Shown here: positions 1 through 6,465 of the stretch, in pieces | Numbering within the stretch: the first letter of the stretch is position 1 | How the letters are laid out: each line of letters opens with the position of its first letter | Assembly (NCBI GenBank): GCA_030452025.1 | Contig: JAKDNC010000070.1 | Span: 1-10,677 of the forward strand | Origin: Nocardioides sp. | GTDB lineage: Bacteria > Actinomycetota > Actinomycetes > Propionibacteriales > Nocardioidaceae | DNA length: 10,677 bases | Reading direction: 5' to 3' | Position numbers and translations under genes: made by a program | Notes under the pieces: model-generated | What the model saw: only the letters and a program-made list of their open reading frames with translations | Told to the model about the DNA's origin: nothing | Databases searched by the model: none

Positions 1-1
1 C

Positions 2-463
2 TTCATGCCCACCCCCCTCGACCGGCTCCTGGCCGAGACCGGGGGGGTGCCGGCGGTCAACCAGATCGAGGTGCATCCCTACTTCCGCCAGTCCGAGCTG
101 CTCGCCTACGACGACCGGCACAGCATCGTGAACCAGGCGTGGTCCCCCATCGGCGGGATCACCTTCTATCGCGACTCCGGGCACACCAGCACCCTCGAGG
201 AACCCACCATCGTCGAGATCGCCACCGCCCACGCCAAGACGCCGGCCCAGGTGATGCTCCGCTGGCATCTCCAGCAGGGCCGTCAGGTCATCCCCAAGTC
301 CGTCACGCCCTCGCGGATCAAGGAGAACCTCGACGTCTTCGGCTTCGACCTCACCGACGATCAGCTGACCGCGATCGACCAGCTCGACACCGGCGTCCGC
401 GGAGGACCGGAGCCCGAGGACGTCACCCTGGAGAAGTTCGGCAAGCCCATCCCCGAAGCCTGA
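2..463 (+). CDS. Aldo/keto reductase, C-terminal part (5' end outside window)
   Basis: This is the last ~153 residues of a soluble NAD(P)H-dependent aldo/keto reductase of the 2,5-diketo-D-gluconate reductase / AKR5-like type, which reduces aldehydes and ketones. Seen: the NQIEVHPY motif containing the family's catalytic His, QAWSPIG on the barrel, and near the C-terminus IPKSVTPSRIKEN, the loop that binds the NADP(H) phosphate in this family, followed by the usual FDLTDDQLTAIDQLDTG tail. The frame is open to the left edge, so the ATG at base 5 is an internal Met and not the start; the Asp/Tyr/Lys catalytic residues must lie upstream. A full member is about 275 residues, so a little under half is missing. 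The stop lies five bases from the stop of the convergent gene on its right. The physiological substrate cannot be told. Confidence 0.93.
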   Translation, partial: FMPTPLDRLLAETGGVPAVNQIEVHPYFRQSELLAYDDRHSIVNQAWSPIGGITFYRDSGHTSTLEEPTIVEIATAHAKTPAQVMLRWHLQQGRQVIPKSVTPSRIKENLDVFGFDLTDDQLTAIDQLDTGVRGGPEPEDVTLEKFGKPIPEA

Positions 464-468
464 GCCAC

Positions 469-978
469 TTATCCGCGACGGACGGACTTCATGGCCGTGT
501 AGTCACCGTGTCGACCGTCCCAGAAGCCTGCGATGGCCTTGAAGTTGTGCAGTGGCCCGTTGTGGTGCAGGCAGCGTTGTGGCAACACGATCCGGATCCG
601 GTTGCGACGCAGCTGCCACCGCGCGGTGTAGCCCCGGCAGGTGATCGGCCGTCCGCCGAACTCCAGGTTGGTGGCTCGCAGCAGGTTGGCCCTGGTCTTG
701 CCTCGCGCAGAGCGCATCGCGAAGGCAAGGAACTGCACGCGGTCGCGCGGCCGTGGGTCCACAAGGATCGTCACGTTCGCCCGCTTCCTGGGCCGCAGCG
801 CCCGGAATTTCACCGTGAGCACGATCCGGTGCCTGGCGTTGTTGATCTGCACGCTCCGGATGTCGCTCTGGGCCGACCTGGTGTCGACTCGATCCCGGAT
901 CCGGCCCGTGTCGGCCTGCGCGGGAGCCACCAGGCCGAGCACGACGAGAGCTGCAATGACAATCGAGACGAGGCGCAT
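469..978 (-). CDS. Small secreted protein of unknown function
   Basis: The product is about 169 residues. It opens with a clear Sec signal peptide: Arg at position 2-3, a hydrophobic stretch rich in Val/Ile/Leu/Ala, and an APAQA|D signal peptidase I site, giving a mature protein of about 147 residues. The mature part is very basic and beta-like, with two cysteines in ITCRGYTARW and LPQRCLHHNG that probably form a disulfide. Proteins of this layout recur in Nocardioides-type genomes as hypothetical secreted proteins; I know no function for them. The start could be the ATG at 978 or the GTG at 981 directly before it. I prefer the ATG because no Shine-Dalgarno is visible and a TAGCCT box ends seven bases upstream, as in leaderless actinobacterial genes. 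It is convergent with the aldo/keto reductase and divergent from the E1 gene. Confidence 0.8.
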   Translation of the reverse strand: MRLVSIVIAALVVLGLVAPAQADTGRIRDRVDTRSAQSDIRSVQINNARHRIVLTVKFRALRPRKRANVTILVDPRPRDRVQFLAFAMRSARGKTRANLLRATNLEFGGRPITCRGYTARWQLRRNRIRIVLPQRCLHHNGPLHNFKAIAGFWDGRHGDYTAMKSVRRG

Positions 979-984
979 CACTCA

Positions 985-990
985 AGGCTA
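985..990 (-). promoter_or_regulatory. Possible -10 box (TAGCCT) of the secreted-protein gene
   Basis: TAGCCT fits the actinobacterial TANNNT -10 consensus. Its last T is seven bases from the A of the ATG at 978, so transcription would begin on or next to the start codon, giving a leaderless mRNA. This agrees with the lack of a ribosome binding site. I see no convincing -35 element, and a six-base match is weak evidence on its own. Confidence 0.35.
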
Positions 991-1113
991 GGGCGTCGAA
1001 ACGCTCGCGGCACCGCCCGAACGAGGTAGCTCTGCACCCAGTGACCACCACTGGGGACAACGACCGCAGCGAGGACCGCCGGTTGACGCGCCTCGCGTTT
1101 GCAGCCGACGGCG

Positions 1114-1119
1114 TAGCGT
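1114..1119 (+). promoter_or_regulatory. Possible -10 box (TAGCGT) upstream of the E1 gene
   Basis: TAGCGT fits TANNNT and is followed after seven bases by an ATG at 1127 that opens a 12-codon frame ending just before the E1 start. If used, this promoter would place the transcript start on that ATG. No good -35 is seen at normal spacing; a TTGACG at 1083-1088 is too far away (25-base spacer). The 189-base gap between the divergent genes must hold promoters for both. Confidence 0.25.
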
Positions 1120-1126
1120 CGAACCC

Positions 1127-1165
1127 ATGAGCACTGCGCATCAGCCTGCACGACGAGTTCACTGA
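1127..1165 (+). other. Possible 12-codon upstream ORF before the E1 gene
   Basis: The frame reads MSTAHQPARRVH and stops with TGA two bases before the ATG of the E1 gene, a spacing that would allow a terminating ribosome to restart on the E1 ATG. It has no ribosome binding site, but a TANNNT box lies seven bases upstream. It is too short to judge by composition and may be chance. The E1 ATG itself has only a weak SD-like sequence (GACGAG, 1151-1156), which gives the idea some weight. Confidence 0.2.
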
Positions 1166-1167
1166 CC

Positions 1168-3366
1168 ATGGGCCATGCGATAGATGAGCATTGGCTCGCG
1201 TCGGTCCGCGCGCTGACCCCGCCCGCGACCAGGCGTGAGCTGCCCGAGGACGTCTCCCCGGACCTGCTGCTGCGGTGCTTCGAGGCGCAGCTCCAGGCGC
1301 GACACCTCGACTTCGCCGGACGCTGGTTGCAGGCACAGGGGGCGGGCTACTACACCATCGGGTCGGCCGGACACGAGAGCAACGCGGCCGTCGCACTGTC
1401 CCTCGAGCCAACCGACCCCGCGCTGCTGCACTATCGCTCCGGGGGCTTCTACGCCGCGCGGGCCGGCCAGGTGCCGGGCAGCTCGCCGGTCGACGACGTG
1501 CTCCGGTCGCTGACCACCTCGGTGCACGACCCGATCTCCGGGGGCCGACACAAGGTCTTCGGCAACCACGCGCTCTCGATCATTCCCCAGACCTCGACGA
1601 TCGCCTCGCAGCTGCCCCGGGCCTTCGGCATCGGCTTCACGCTCGGCCTCGGCGGGCCGGCCACCCACTGGCCCGAGGACGCGATCGTGGTGTGCAGCTT
1701 CGGCGACGCCTCGGCCAACCACTCGACCGCCGCGGGGACGCTCAACGCCGCGGCGTGGTGCGCCCACCGCGGGGTGCCGCTTCCGCTGCTGCTGGTCTGC
1801 GAGGACAACGGCATCGGGATCAGCACCCGCACGCCGGGCGGCTGGATCGAGGAGAGCCTCTCCTCGCGTCCCTCGGTGCGCTATCTGCGCGCAGACGGTG
1901 ACCAGCCCGTCGAGGCGCTGAGCGCCGCCCGCGAGCTGTCCGACTGGGTGCGCCGTGAGCGTCGGCCTGCAGTGCTGCACCTGAAGACCGTTCGATTCAT
2001 GGGCCACGCCGGCTCCGACGCCGAGATGGCCTACCGCACGCGCACCGAGATCACCGCAGACCACGCACGGGACCCGCTGCTGGCCACGGCACGCGCCCTG
2101 GTCGAGCACGGCCTGTGCACCGTGGATGAGCTGCTCGAGGACTACGAATCGGTCCGAGGCCACGTCCTCGAGCGCGCCGAATCCGTCGCCAGCGAGCCAC
2201 GGCTGCGCACCAGCGACGAGGTGCGCGCTCCGCTGACCCGACAGCGTCCCGGCCACATCGACGCTGCCGCCACGAGGATCGCCCACGGCAGTGCCGACGA
2301 TCCGCGCCTGCCCGCCACCGGGGAGCCGGTGACGCTGGCTCAGGCGATCAACGCGGTCCTGGTGGAGACCATGGCTGCGGTGCCCGAGACAGCGGTCTTC
2401 GGCGAGGACGTGGCGGTCAAGGGCGGGGGGTACGGCGTGACCCGCGGTCTGCGCAAGAAGTTCGGCGGCAAGAGGGTGCTCGACACGCTGCTGGACGAGC
2501 AGACCATCATCGGGACCGCGCTCGGGATGTCTGTCAGCGGCTGGATGCCCGTCCCCGAGATCCAGTATCTCGCCTATGTCCACAACGCGCTCGACCAGTT
2601 GCGCGGAGAAGGCGCGACGCAGGCCTTCTTCTCCAACGGCCAGTTCGAGAATCCGATGGTCGTCCGAGTCGCCGGACTCGCCTATCAGAAGGGCTTCGGG
2701 GGCCACTTCCACAACGACAACTCCGTCGCCGCACTGCGCGACATCCCCGGCCTCGTGCTCGCCACCCCCTCCGACGCAGACGACGCGATCACGCTCCTTC
2801 GCGAGTGCGTCGCCCTGGCCCAGGGCGAAGGACGCGTGTGCGTCTTCCTGGAGCCGATCGCGCTCTACCACGAGAAGGACCTGCACGAACCCGGTGACGG
2901 GCTAGCGCTGGGCAGATACGCCCCGCATCCCGGTCGGCTCCCGACCCTGATGCGAGCCCGGCGCCACGGCACCGGCAGCGACCTGCTGCTGGTGAGCTTC
3001 GGCAACGGCGTCCGGATGAGCCGACGCGTCGCCACACGCCTGGCCGAGTCGGGCATCGAAGCATCCGTGCTGGACCTGCGCTGGCTCACCCCCCTCCCCC
3101 TCTCTGACCTGGTCGCCGCAGCCGGCGAAGCCAGAGCAGTCCTGGTGGTCGACGAGACCCGCGCCAGTGGCGGTGTCTCGGAGTCGATCCTCACCGCACT
3201 CGTCGACGCCGGAGTCGACACCCCGGTGCGGCGAGTCACCAGTGACGACACCTTCATCCCGCTCGGCCCCGCAGCAAACACCGTGCTCCTCGACGAGGAA
3301 CAGATCCAACACGCAGCCGAGCAACTCTTCATGACGACCCGTGCAGCCACCGGTGGGCAACCATGA
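1168..3366 (+). CDS. Fused E1alpha-E1beta 2-oxoacid dehydrogenase (thiamine-diphosphate dependent)
   Basis: This 732-residue cytoplasmic enzyme joins the alpha and beta E1 subunits in one chain. E1 decarboxylates a 2-oxo acid on thiamine diphosphate and passes the acyl group to the lipoyl arm of an E2. Residues ~30-340 are the alpha half: the ThDP/Mg motif appears as FGDASAN (G179-D180) rather than GDG, followed by CEDNGIGIST (212-220) and MGHAG (278-282). Residues ~385-725 are the beta half, with FGEDVAVKGGGYG (from ~411), DTLLDEQTIIGTALG and HFHNDNSVAALRDIPG, then a transketolase C-terminal domain (LLVSFGNGVRMS, VLDLRWLTPLP, VVDETRASGGVSE). Branched-chain oxoacid dehydrogenase is the closest label, but pyruvate or another substrate is possible. 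No E2, E3 or lipoylation gene is in the window. The upstream frame is closed by a stop at 1114, so ATG 1168 is the only good start. A terminator hairpin lies 100 bases downstream. Confidence 0.93.
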   Translation: MGHAIDEHWLASVRALTPPATRRELPEDVSPDLLLRCFEAQLQARHLDFAGRWLQAQGAGYYTIGSAGHESNAAVALSLEPTDPALLHYRSGGFYAARAGQVPGSSPVDDVLRSLTTSVHDPISGGRHKVFGNHALSIIPQTSTIASQLPRAFGIGFTLGLGGPATHWPEDAIVVCSFGDASANHSTAAGTLNAAAWCAHRGVPLPLLLVCEDNGIGISTRTPGGWIEESLSSRPSVRYLRADGDQPVEALSAARELSDWVRRERRPAVLHLKTVRFMGHAGSDAEMAYRTRTEITADHARDPLLATARALVEHGLCTVDELLEDYESVRGHVLERAESVASEPRLRTSDEVRAPLTRQRPGHIDAAATRIAHGSADDPRLPATGEPVTLAQAINAVLVETMAAVPETAVFGEDVAVKGGGYGVTRGLRKKFGGKRVLDTLLDEQTIIGTALGMSVSGWMPVPEIQYLAYVHNALDQLRGEGATQAFFSNGQFENPMVVRVAGLAYQKGFGGHFHNDNSVAALRDIPGLVLATPSDADDAITLLRECVALAQGEGRVCVFLEPIALYHEKDLHEPGDGLALGRYAPHPGRLPTLMRARRHGTGSDLLLVSFGNGVRMSRRVATRLAESGIEASVLDLRWLTPLPLSDLVAAAGEARAVLVVDETRASGGVSESILTALVDAGVDTPVRRVTSDDTFIPLGPAANTVLLDEEQIQHAAEQLFMTTRAATGGQP

Positions 3367-3466
3367 CCAGCACGTCGACCACGATCCCCGCCGGCGAGGC
3401 GACCGCAACCCCACTCCGCAGGGACTCTCCTTCCGATGGTCAAGTAGCCGGCGAATCGCGCAACCG

Positions 3467-3497
3467 GGACCCCTCCCCCGCAGTGGGCGAGGGGTCC
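3467..3497 (+). terminator. Hairpin terminator after the E1 gene
   Basis: GGACCCCTC (3467-3475) pairs perfectly with GAGGGGTCC (3489-3497). Inside, after one mismatch, CCC (3477-3479) pairs with GGG (3485-3487) around a five-base loop. There is no T-tract, which is usual for high-GC actinobacteria. It separates the E1 gene from the oxidoreductase gene. The 190 bases between these genes hold no other supported gene. Confidence 0.7.
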
Positions 3498-3523
3498 TGC
3501 ATCACTGCACCGAGGTGCCTGTC

Positions 3524-3529
3524 TAGGCT
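3524..3529 (+). promoter_or_regulatory. Possible -10 box (TAGGCT) for the LLM oxidoreductase gene
   Basis: TAGGCT matches TANNNT, lies beyond the E1 terminator and would start transcription near 3536, giving a leader of about 20 bases that includes the GAAAGGA ribosome binding site. No -35 is recognisable. Confidence 0.3.
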
Positions 3530-3543
3530 CGGATCGACTCGTC

Positions 3544-3550
3544 GAAAGGA
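3544..3550 (+). promoter_or_regulatory. Ribosome binding site fixing the GTG start at 3557
   Basis: GAAAGGA lies six bases before GTG 3557. It decides the start: the first ATG in this frame comes only after more than 50 codons, inside the conserved fold, so initiation on GTG is required. Confidence 0.75.
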
Positions 3551-3556
3551 TCACCT

Positions 3557-4591
3557 GTGGAGTTGATTGCTTCTCTACCTGCCGACACTCCCCTGCAGGA
3601 TGTGGGCGCGTGGGCACGGCGGGTGGAGGCGCTGGGCTTCGACACGCTCCACGTGTCCGAGACGGTGAACGATCCGTTCGTGACCAGCACGCTGGCGCTC
3701 GAGCAAACCCAGCGGTTGGTCGTCCGCACGAGCATGGTGGTCGCGTTCCCGCGCAGCCCGATGGTCTCTGCCTACTCGGCATGGAGCCTGTCCCGCTTCT
3801 CGGGCGGCAGTTTCGAGCTGGGGGTCGCCTCACAGGTGCGGGGCAACATCGTCGGCCGATACTCCGCGCCCTGGGTCGAGCCGGTCAGTCAGCTGCGCGA
3901 CTACATCGCCTCCCTGCGCGCGATCTTCGCGTCGTTCCAGGAGGGCGTCCCGCTCGTCCATGATGGGCCGCACTATCGCTTCGATCGGCTGCAGCCATAC
4001 TTCAACCCAGGCCCGCTGGAGCATCCGGCCCCGTCCATCTGGAGTGGCGGGGTCAATGAGCGCATGTGCACCCTTGGAGGCGAGGTGTCGGACGGATTCG
4101 TCTGCCACCCGACCGCCTCCCATCCCAACTTCCTGGATCGGCGAGTGCTGCCGGCGATCGAGAAGGGGGTTGACCAGTCTGGTCGAGGCGACGGCGGCCC
4201 GCGGGTCGTCGTGGCAGCCAAGCGGTTGGCGGGTCGCACGACCGACGACGTGGCACGGGCACGGGACGCCTACCGGCCCGACCTCGCCTTCCTCTACAGC
4301 ACCCCGGCCTATTCGCGACAGCTGGAGCTGCTCGGCTTCTCCGACCTGGCCGCCCGACTGAGCGCCCACGCCAAGGCGAAGAACTGGGCCGGGCTCGCCG
4401 ACTGCCTGACCGACGAGCTCATCCAACAGCTCATCCCTTCAGGGACGTACGCCGACCTACCGCTGGTTCTAGAGCGCTGGTACGCGGGTCGCTGCGACGG
4501 TCTGATCCTGAACGTCCCCACCGAGAGGGGCCGCCGCGACGCCCACCTGCGCGACCTGGTCGAGGCAGTCCGCGACATCGCGACGCGTTGA
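3557..4591 (+). CDS. LLM-class F420-dependent oxidoreductase (MSMEG_2256-like family)
   Basis: The 344-residue product is a cytoplasmic TIM-barrel enzyme of the bacterial-luciferase-like superfamily. It resembles the actinobacterial subfamily described as F420-dependent oxidoreductase, MSMEG_2256 type. Seen: the N-terminal strand-helix unit with ARRVEALGFDTLHVSETVNDPF, the RTSMVVAFPRSPMV strand, GGSFELGVASQVRGN (residues ~83-97), GRYSAPWVEP, RLQPYFNPGP and the IWSGGVNERMC strand. These are the family's core signatures, and the length is normal. Members transfer hydride between F420H2 and an organic substrate; the substrate is unknown. Use of F420 rather than FMN is inferred from the subfamily and supported by F420-biosynthesis genes 4.5 kb away. 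It appears to be transcribed alone, with its own ribosome binding site and a terminator before it. The next gene starts 105 bases later. Confidence 0.88.
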   Translation: MELIASLPADTPLQDVGAWARRVEALGFDTLHVSETVNDPFVTSTLALEQTQRLVVRTSMVVAFPRSPMVSAYSAWSLSRFSGGSFELGVASQVRGNIVGRYSAPWVEPVSQLRDYIASLRAIFASFQEGVPLVHDGPHYRFDRLQPYFNPGPLEHPAPSIWSGGVNERMCTLGGEVSDGFVCHPTASHPNFLDRRVLPAIEKGVDQSGRGDGGPRVVVAAKRLAGRTTDDVARARDAYRPDLAFLYSTPAYSRQLELLGFSDLAARLSAHAKAKNWAGLADCLTDELIQQLIPSGTYADLPLVLERWYAGRCDGLILNVPTERGRRDAHLRDLVEAVRDIATR

Positions 4592-4652
4592 GACGGAAGG
4601 CCGGGTTCACTCGTTGAGCGGGAAGGTCTGCCCCACCCACGATCGTCTGGGT

Positions 4653-4658
4653 TAGCCT
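4653..4658 (+). promoter_or_regulatory. Possible -10 box (TAGCCT) of the universal stress gene
   Basis: TAGCCT is identical to the box proposed for the secreted-protein gene. It would give a leader of about 32 bases containing the GAGGAG ribosome binding site at 4684-4689. No -35 is evident. Evidence is limited to the match and its position in the 105-base gap. Confidence 0.3.
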
Positions 4659-4683
4659 GCGAGGTCCGTGACATCCCACTTGA

Positions 4684-4689
4684 CGAGGA
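4684..4689 (+). promoter_or_regulatory. Ribosome binding site of the universal stress gene
   Basis: GAGGAG lies seven bases before ATG 4697 and supports that start. Confidence 0.7.
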
Positions 4690-4696
4690 GACCCCC

Positions 4697-5131
4697 ATGA
4701 CCGGAACGATCGTCGTCGGAGTGGATGACAGCGAGACCGCAGCCCTCGCAGCCATGAAGGCCGCCGAGCTGGCAAAGGCCCTGGGCGCGGAGCTCTGCGT
4801 GTTGACGGCCTACGGCAAGTTCGAGGCGGAAACCATCGCCACCGGTGGCGAGAAGTTCTTCATCACGAACGCCGACAGTGCGAAGTCCACGGGGCAGCGG
4901 AGCGTAATGGCGCTACGCAAAAACTCTCCCGACGTGACTATCAAGCTCCAAGCATCCGAGGGGAAACCCGGGGATGCCTTGGTCAAGGCTGCGGATCAAC
5001 TCGATGCCGACCTCATCGTCGTCGGCAACAAGCGAGTCCAGGGGTTCGCGCGAGTGCTCGGCAGCATCGCCCGCGACGTGGCAGCCCACGCAAGCTGCGA
5101 CGTGTACGTCGCCCACACCCACAGCAAGTGA
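4697..5131 (+). CDS. Universal stress protein, UspA family
   Basis: A single Usp domain fills all 144 residues, the usual length. The first strand reads TIVVGVDDSETA, with the conserved Asp that contacts adenine in ATP-binding members. The C-terminal part carries DLIVVGNKRVQG and VLGSIARDV, the ATP phosphate-binding loop in the actinobacterial form (GN-K-R instead of G-x-x-G, and one residue shorter before GS), then CDVYVAHT as the last strand. Usp proteins are small cytoplasmic nucleotide-binding proteins induced by starvation, hypoxia or other stress; the client or role here is unknown. The gene is monocistronic, with its own ribosome binding site and a terminator 33 bases after the stop. 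ATP binding is likely but not certain because of the loop variation. Confidence 0.92.
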   Translation: MTGTIVVGVDDSETAALAAMKAAELAKALGAELCVLTAYGKFEAETIATGGEKFFITNADSAKSTGQRSVMALRKNSPDVTIKLQASEGKPGDALVKAADQLDADLIVVGNKRVQGFARVLGSIARDVAAHASCDVYVAHTHSK

Positions 5132-5164
5132 CTGCATCTGATTGAGCCGGTCGAGCCACCCAGG

Positions 5165-5195
5165 GACTCCCTCGCCCGAACGGGCTGAGGGGGTC
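5165..5195. terminator. Hairpin terminator between convergent genes
   Basis: GACTCCCTC (5165-5173) pairs with GAGGGGGTC (5187-5195) with one G-T wobble. Within the loop CCCG (5175-5178) pairs with CGGG (5181-5184). It lies between the stop of the stress gene and the stop of the minus-strand reading frame at 5212, so it could end transcripts from both sides. Confidence 0.7.
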
Positions 5196-5211
5196 TCTGC
5201 ATTTCAGCGAC

Positions 5212-5590
5212 TCACTTCTCGCCGATGTGGTGGGCAACCATGTTGCCGAGTTCCTCGACCGCGTCGACGAACGCCTGGGTGTCGGTGCCCTTGAATTCGA
5301 GGACGGCGAGCGGCGCCGGCCTCGACGGCAGGCCCATCACCAAGCCGCACACCGAGGCAGTCGTGGCGCGCTCGTCGAGACGATCCTCGGCCAGTGACTC
5401 GGGCACCTGCGCCAGGTTTCGCCGGTCGAGTAGGCCGCGCCAGCGACGGTATCGAGACCATCTCTCCCAGGAGGCGTCGCCAGTCCGCCAGCTCTCCCCA
5501 ATTCGAAGCATTCGCGAGGACCCTGACAGGTCCACAGCGAAATCATGAGAGCGACGCGCCGACCTCCTGCGCGAACACCAGAAACTGTTG
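5212..5590 (-). pseudogene. Broken gene, C-terminal part of an unrecognised protein
   Basis: Protein-like sequence is split over two frames. One frame reads FLVFAQEVGASLS, then a TGA at 5543-5545, then VRVLANASNWGELADWRRLL and GEMVSIPSLARPT. Near 5415-5440 the coding signal moves to the other frame, continuing RRNLAQVPESLAEDRLDERA, VCGLVMGLPSRPAPLAVLEF and AFVDAVEELGNMVAHHIGEK to the stop at 5212. The last ~70 residues look like a well-folded alpha/beta domain with normal codon bias. I do not recognise the family. At least one nonsense codon and one frameshift are needed to explain it, so it is a pseudogene unless the assembly has errors. No ribosome binding site or start can be assigned; it may be the tail of the same decayed gene as the next entry. 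Confidence 0.55.
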
Positions 5591-5645
5591 GGTGCCCCGG
5601 CAGCGAGGCCAGGCACTTGCGGATGAGAGCGCGGGCCGGTCACCG

Positions 5646-6040
5646 TCACCCCCCTCCTCCGCAAGCCCCGCCTGCAGTTGCGTGCGCTCCGGCAGCGCGC
5701 TCGGCAAAACCACCGAACCCGTGCTCGTGCAGGAGTCTGGACCACAGAGCATCGACAGCGCGTTCATTCCTTCGGCGACACCCGCCGGTCCCCGGCCAGG
5801 GAGCAGCCCCCGAGCGCCAGGGCTGTGACCTCCCCCAGCACGACGCCCGGAGCGGGACGCGCCTTCGCCGCCGGTCGGCGTACGTCGGGGACCGTGGAGT
5901 TGATCGCGGCCTCGACTCGTGCGCGCATCGGCGCCGACCCTCGCCAGTAGAGCGTCCACAGGGCCTGCTTCAGGCTCCCCTCGTCCAGCTCAGCGAGCTT
6001 GTCGAAGAAACTGCTTCTTGTTCAGCCGCTCGTCCGCCAT
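5646..6040 (-). pseudogene. Broken actinobacterial conserved hypothetical gene
   Basis: From ATG 6040 the protein reads MADERLNKKQF. At TTT (6008-6010) one extra T shifts the frame; removing it gives FFDKLAELDEGSLKQALW, TLYWRGSAPMRARVEAAIN, then GDRRVSPKE. A TGA at 5764-5766 follows, in the context PKE*TRC. From memory, relatives have PKERTRWR here, so a CGA-to-TGA nonsense change is likely. Only about ten bases later, in the third frame, comes DALWSRLLHEHGFGGFAERA (from 5753), which in relatives lies some tens of residues further on, suggesting an internal deletion. The frame ends at 5646. The family is common in actinobacteria, but I have no name or function for it. Three independent lesions argue for real decay. 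Confidence is moderate because the comparison is from memory. Confidence 0.55.
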
Positions 6041-6235
6041 CTGGCGCACACTACCGAACCACCCAGGCGGGGTCTGAGCCCGTGGATGGCCCTCGGGGAG
6101 GTGTTGTGACGCATCAGCCGCGAGGGACCAACTGGGACGTACGACGCGGCCCTGGGCGGTGACTCGCCCTTCCGGAGTGGAGCGAACCCCGCACCATCGG
6201 GGGGTGAGGCGCGGGGTCGGCTCCCGAGAACTAAC

Positions 6236-6269
6236 ACGCCCAGCCGGGTCTCGGGTCCCGGCTGGGCGT
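6236..6269. terminator. Strong hairpin, 12-bp perfect stem (13 with the outer A-T)
   Basis: CGCCCAGCCGGG (6237-6248) pairs perfectly with CCCGGCTGGGCG (6257-6268) around the eight-base loop TCTCGGGT. It has no T-tract on either side. It could end transcription, but no intact gene points into it, so a structured leader or small RNA is an alternative. Its loop is complementary to CCCGAGA at 6223-6229. Confidence 0.5.
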
Positions 6270-6453
6270 AGCACCAATCATGCCTCACCGTCCCGAGCGT
6301 GTCTTGAGAATGCGGGAAACTCCTCACGAGGCGGGTTGTCAAGGCTCGCCCGAAGCGCGCGAATGACAGACACTGGCTACCCAAGGCTTCGGGTGACTCC
6401 GTCGACGGCCTGAAGACCGTCCAGCCTTCCCGCACTTCCCGCACTTCCAGCAC

Positions 6454-6458
6454 AGGAG
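6454..6458 (+). promoter_or_regulatory. Ribosome binding site of kynU
   Basis: AGGAG lies seven bases before ATG 6466 and fixes the kynU start. No other in-frame start codon nearby has a comparable site. Confidence 0.75.
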
Positions 6459-6465
6459 ATCACCC

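Larger units (their letters stand above)
6041..6465. other. 425-base region without an intact gene, hairpin-rich
   Basis: No reading frame on either strand has protein-like composition here. The region holds a short hairpin (GGGCG 6154-6158 with CGCCC 6165-6169), a second (ACCCCGC 6186-6192 with GCGGGGT 6211-6217) and a strong third at 6236-6269, given separately. From 6270 to 6453 I see only what is probably the kynU promoter region, without a recognisable promoter, and a nine-base tandem repeat CCCGCACTT at 6429-6446 just before the kynU ribosome binding site. Confidence 0.5.

Noticed and set aside
139..1029. 296-codon plus-strand frame spanning the aldo/keto reductase and the secreted-protein gene
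   Set aside because: His/Arg/Pro-rich shadow crossing two supported genes on opposite strands.
1159..2886. Long (575-codon) open frame antisense to the E1 gene
   Set aside because: It mirrors the E1 codons and its product is a Gly/Ala/Arg/Val-rich shadow without domains, as expected opposite a high-GC gene. The plus-strand protein has clear family motifs.
3363..3566. 67-codon frame starting within the E1 stop
   Set aside because: It runs through a strong terminator hairpin and into the next gene's ribosome binding site, and its composition is not protein-like.
5394..6162. Plus-strand frames across the decayed region
   Set aside because: Their products are low-complexity Ser/Pro/Arg/Ala sequence, whereas the minus strand yields recognisable peptide blocks when frames are joined.
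6150..6270. tRNA or riboswitch in the hairpin cluster upstream of kynU
   Set aside because: No cloverleaf with T-loop consensus GGTTCGA and no known riboswitch core could be seen; left as an unexplained structured region.
6429..6446. Tandem nine-base repeat CCCGCACTT as a possible CRISPR or operator array
   Set aside because: Only two adjacent copies without spacers; it may be a chance duplication. No CRISPR array is present anywhere in the window.
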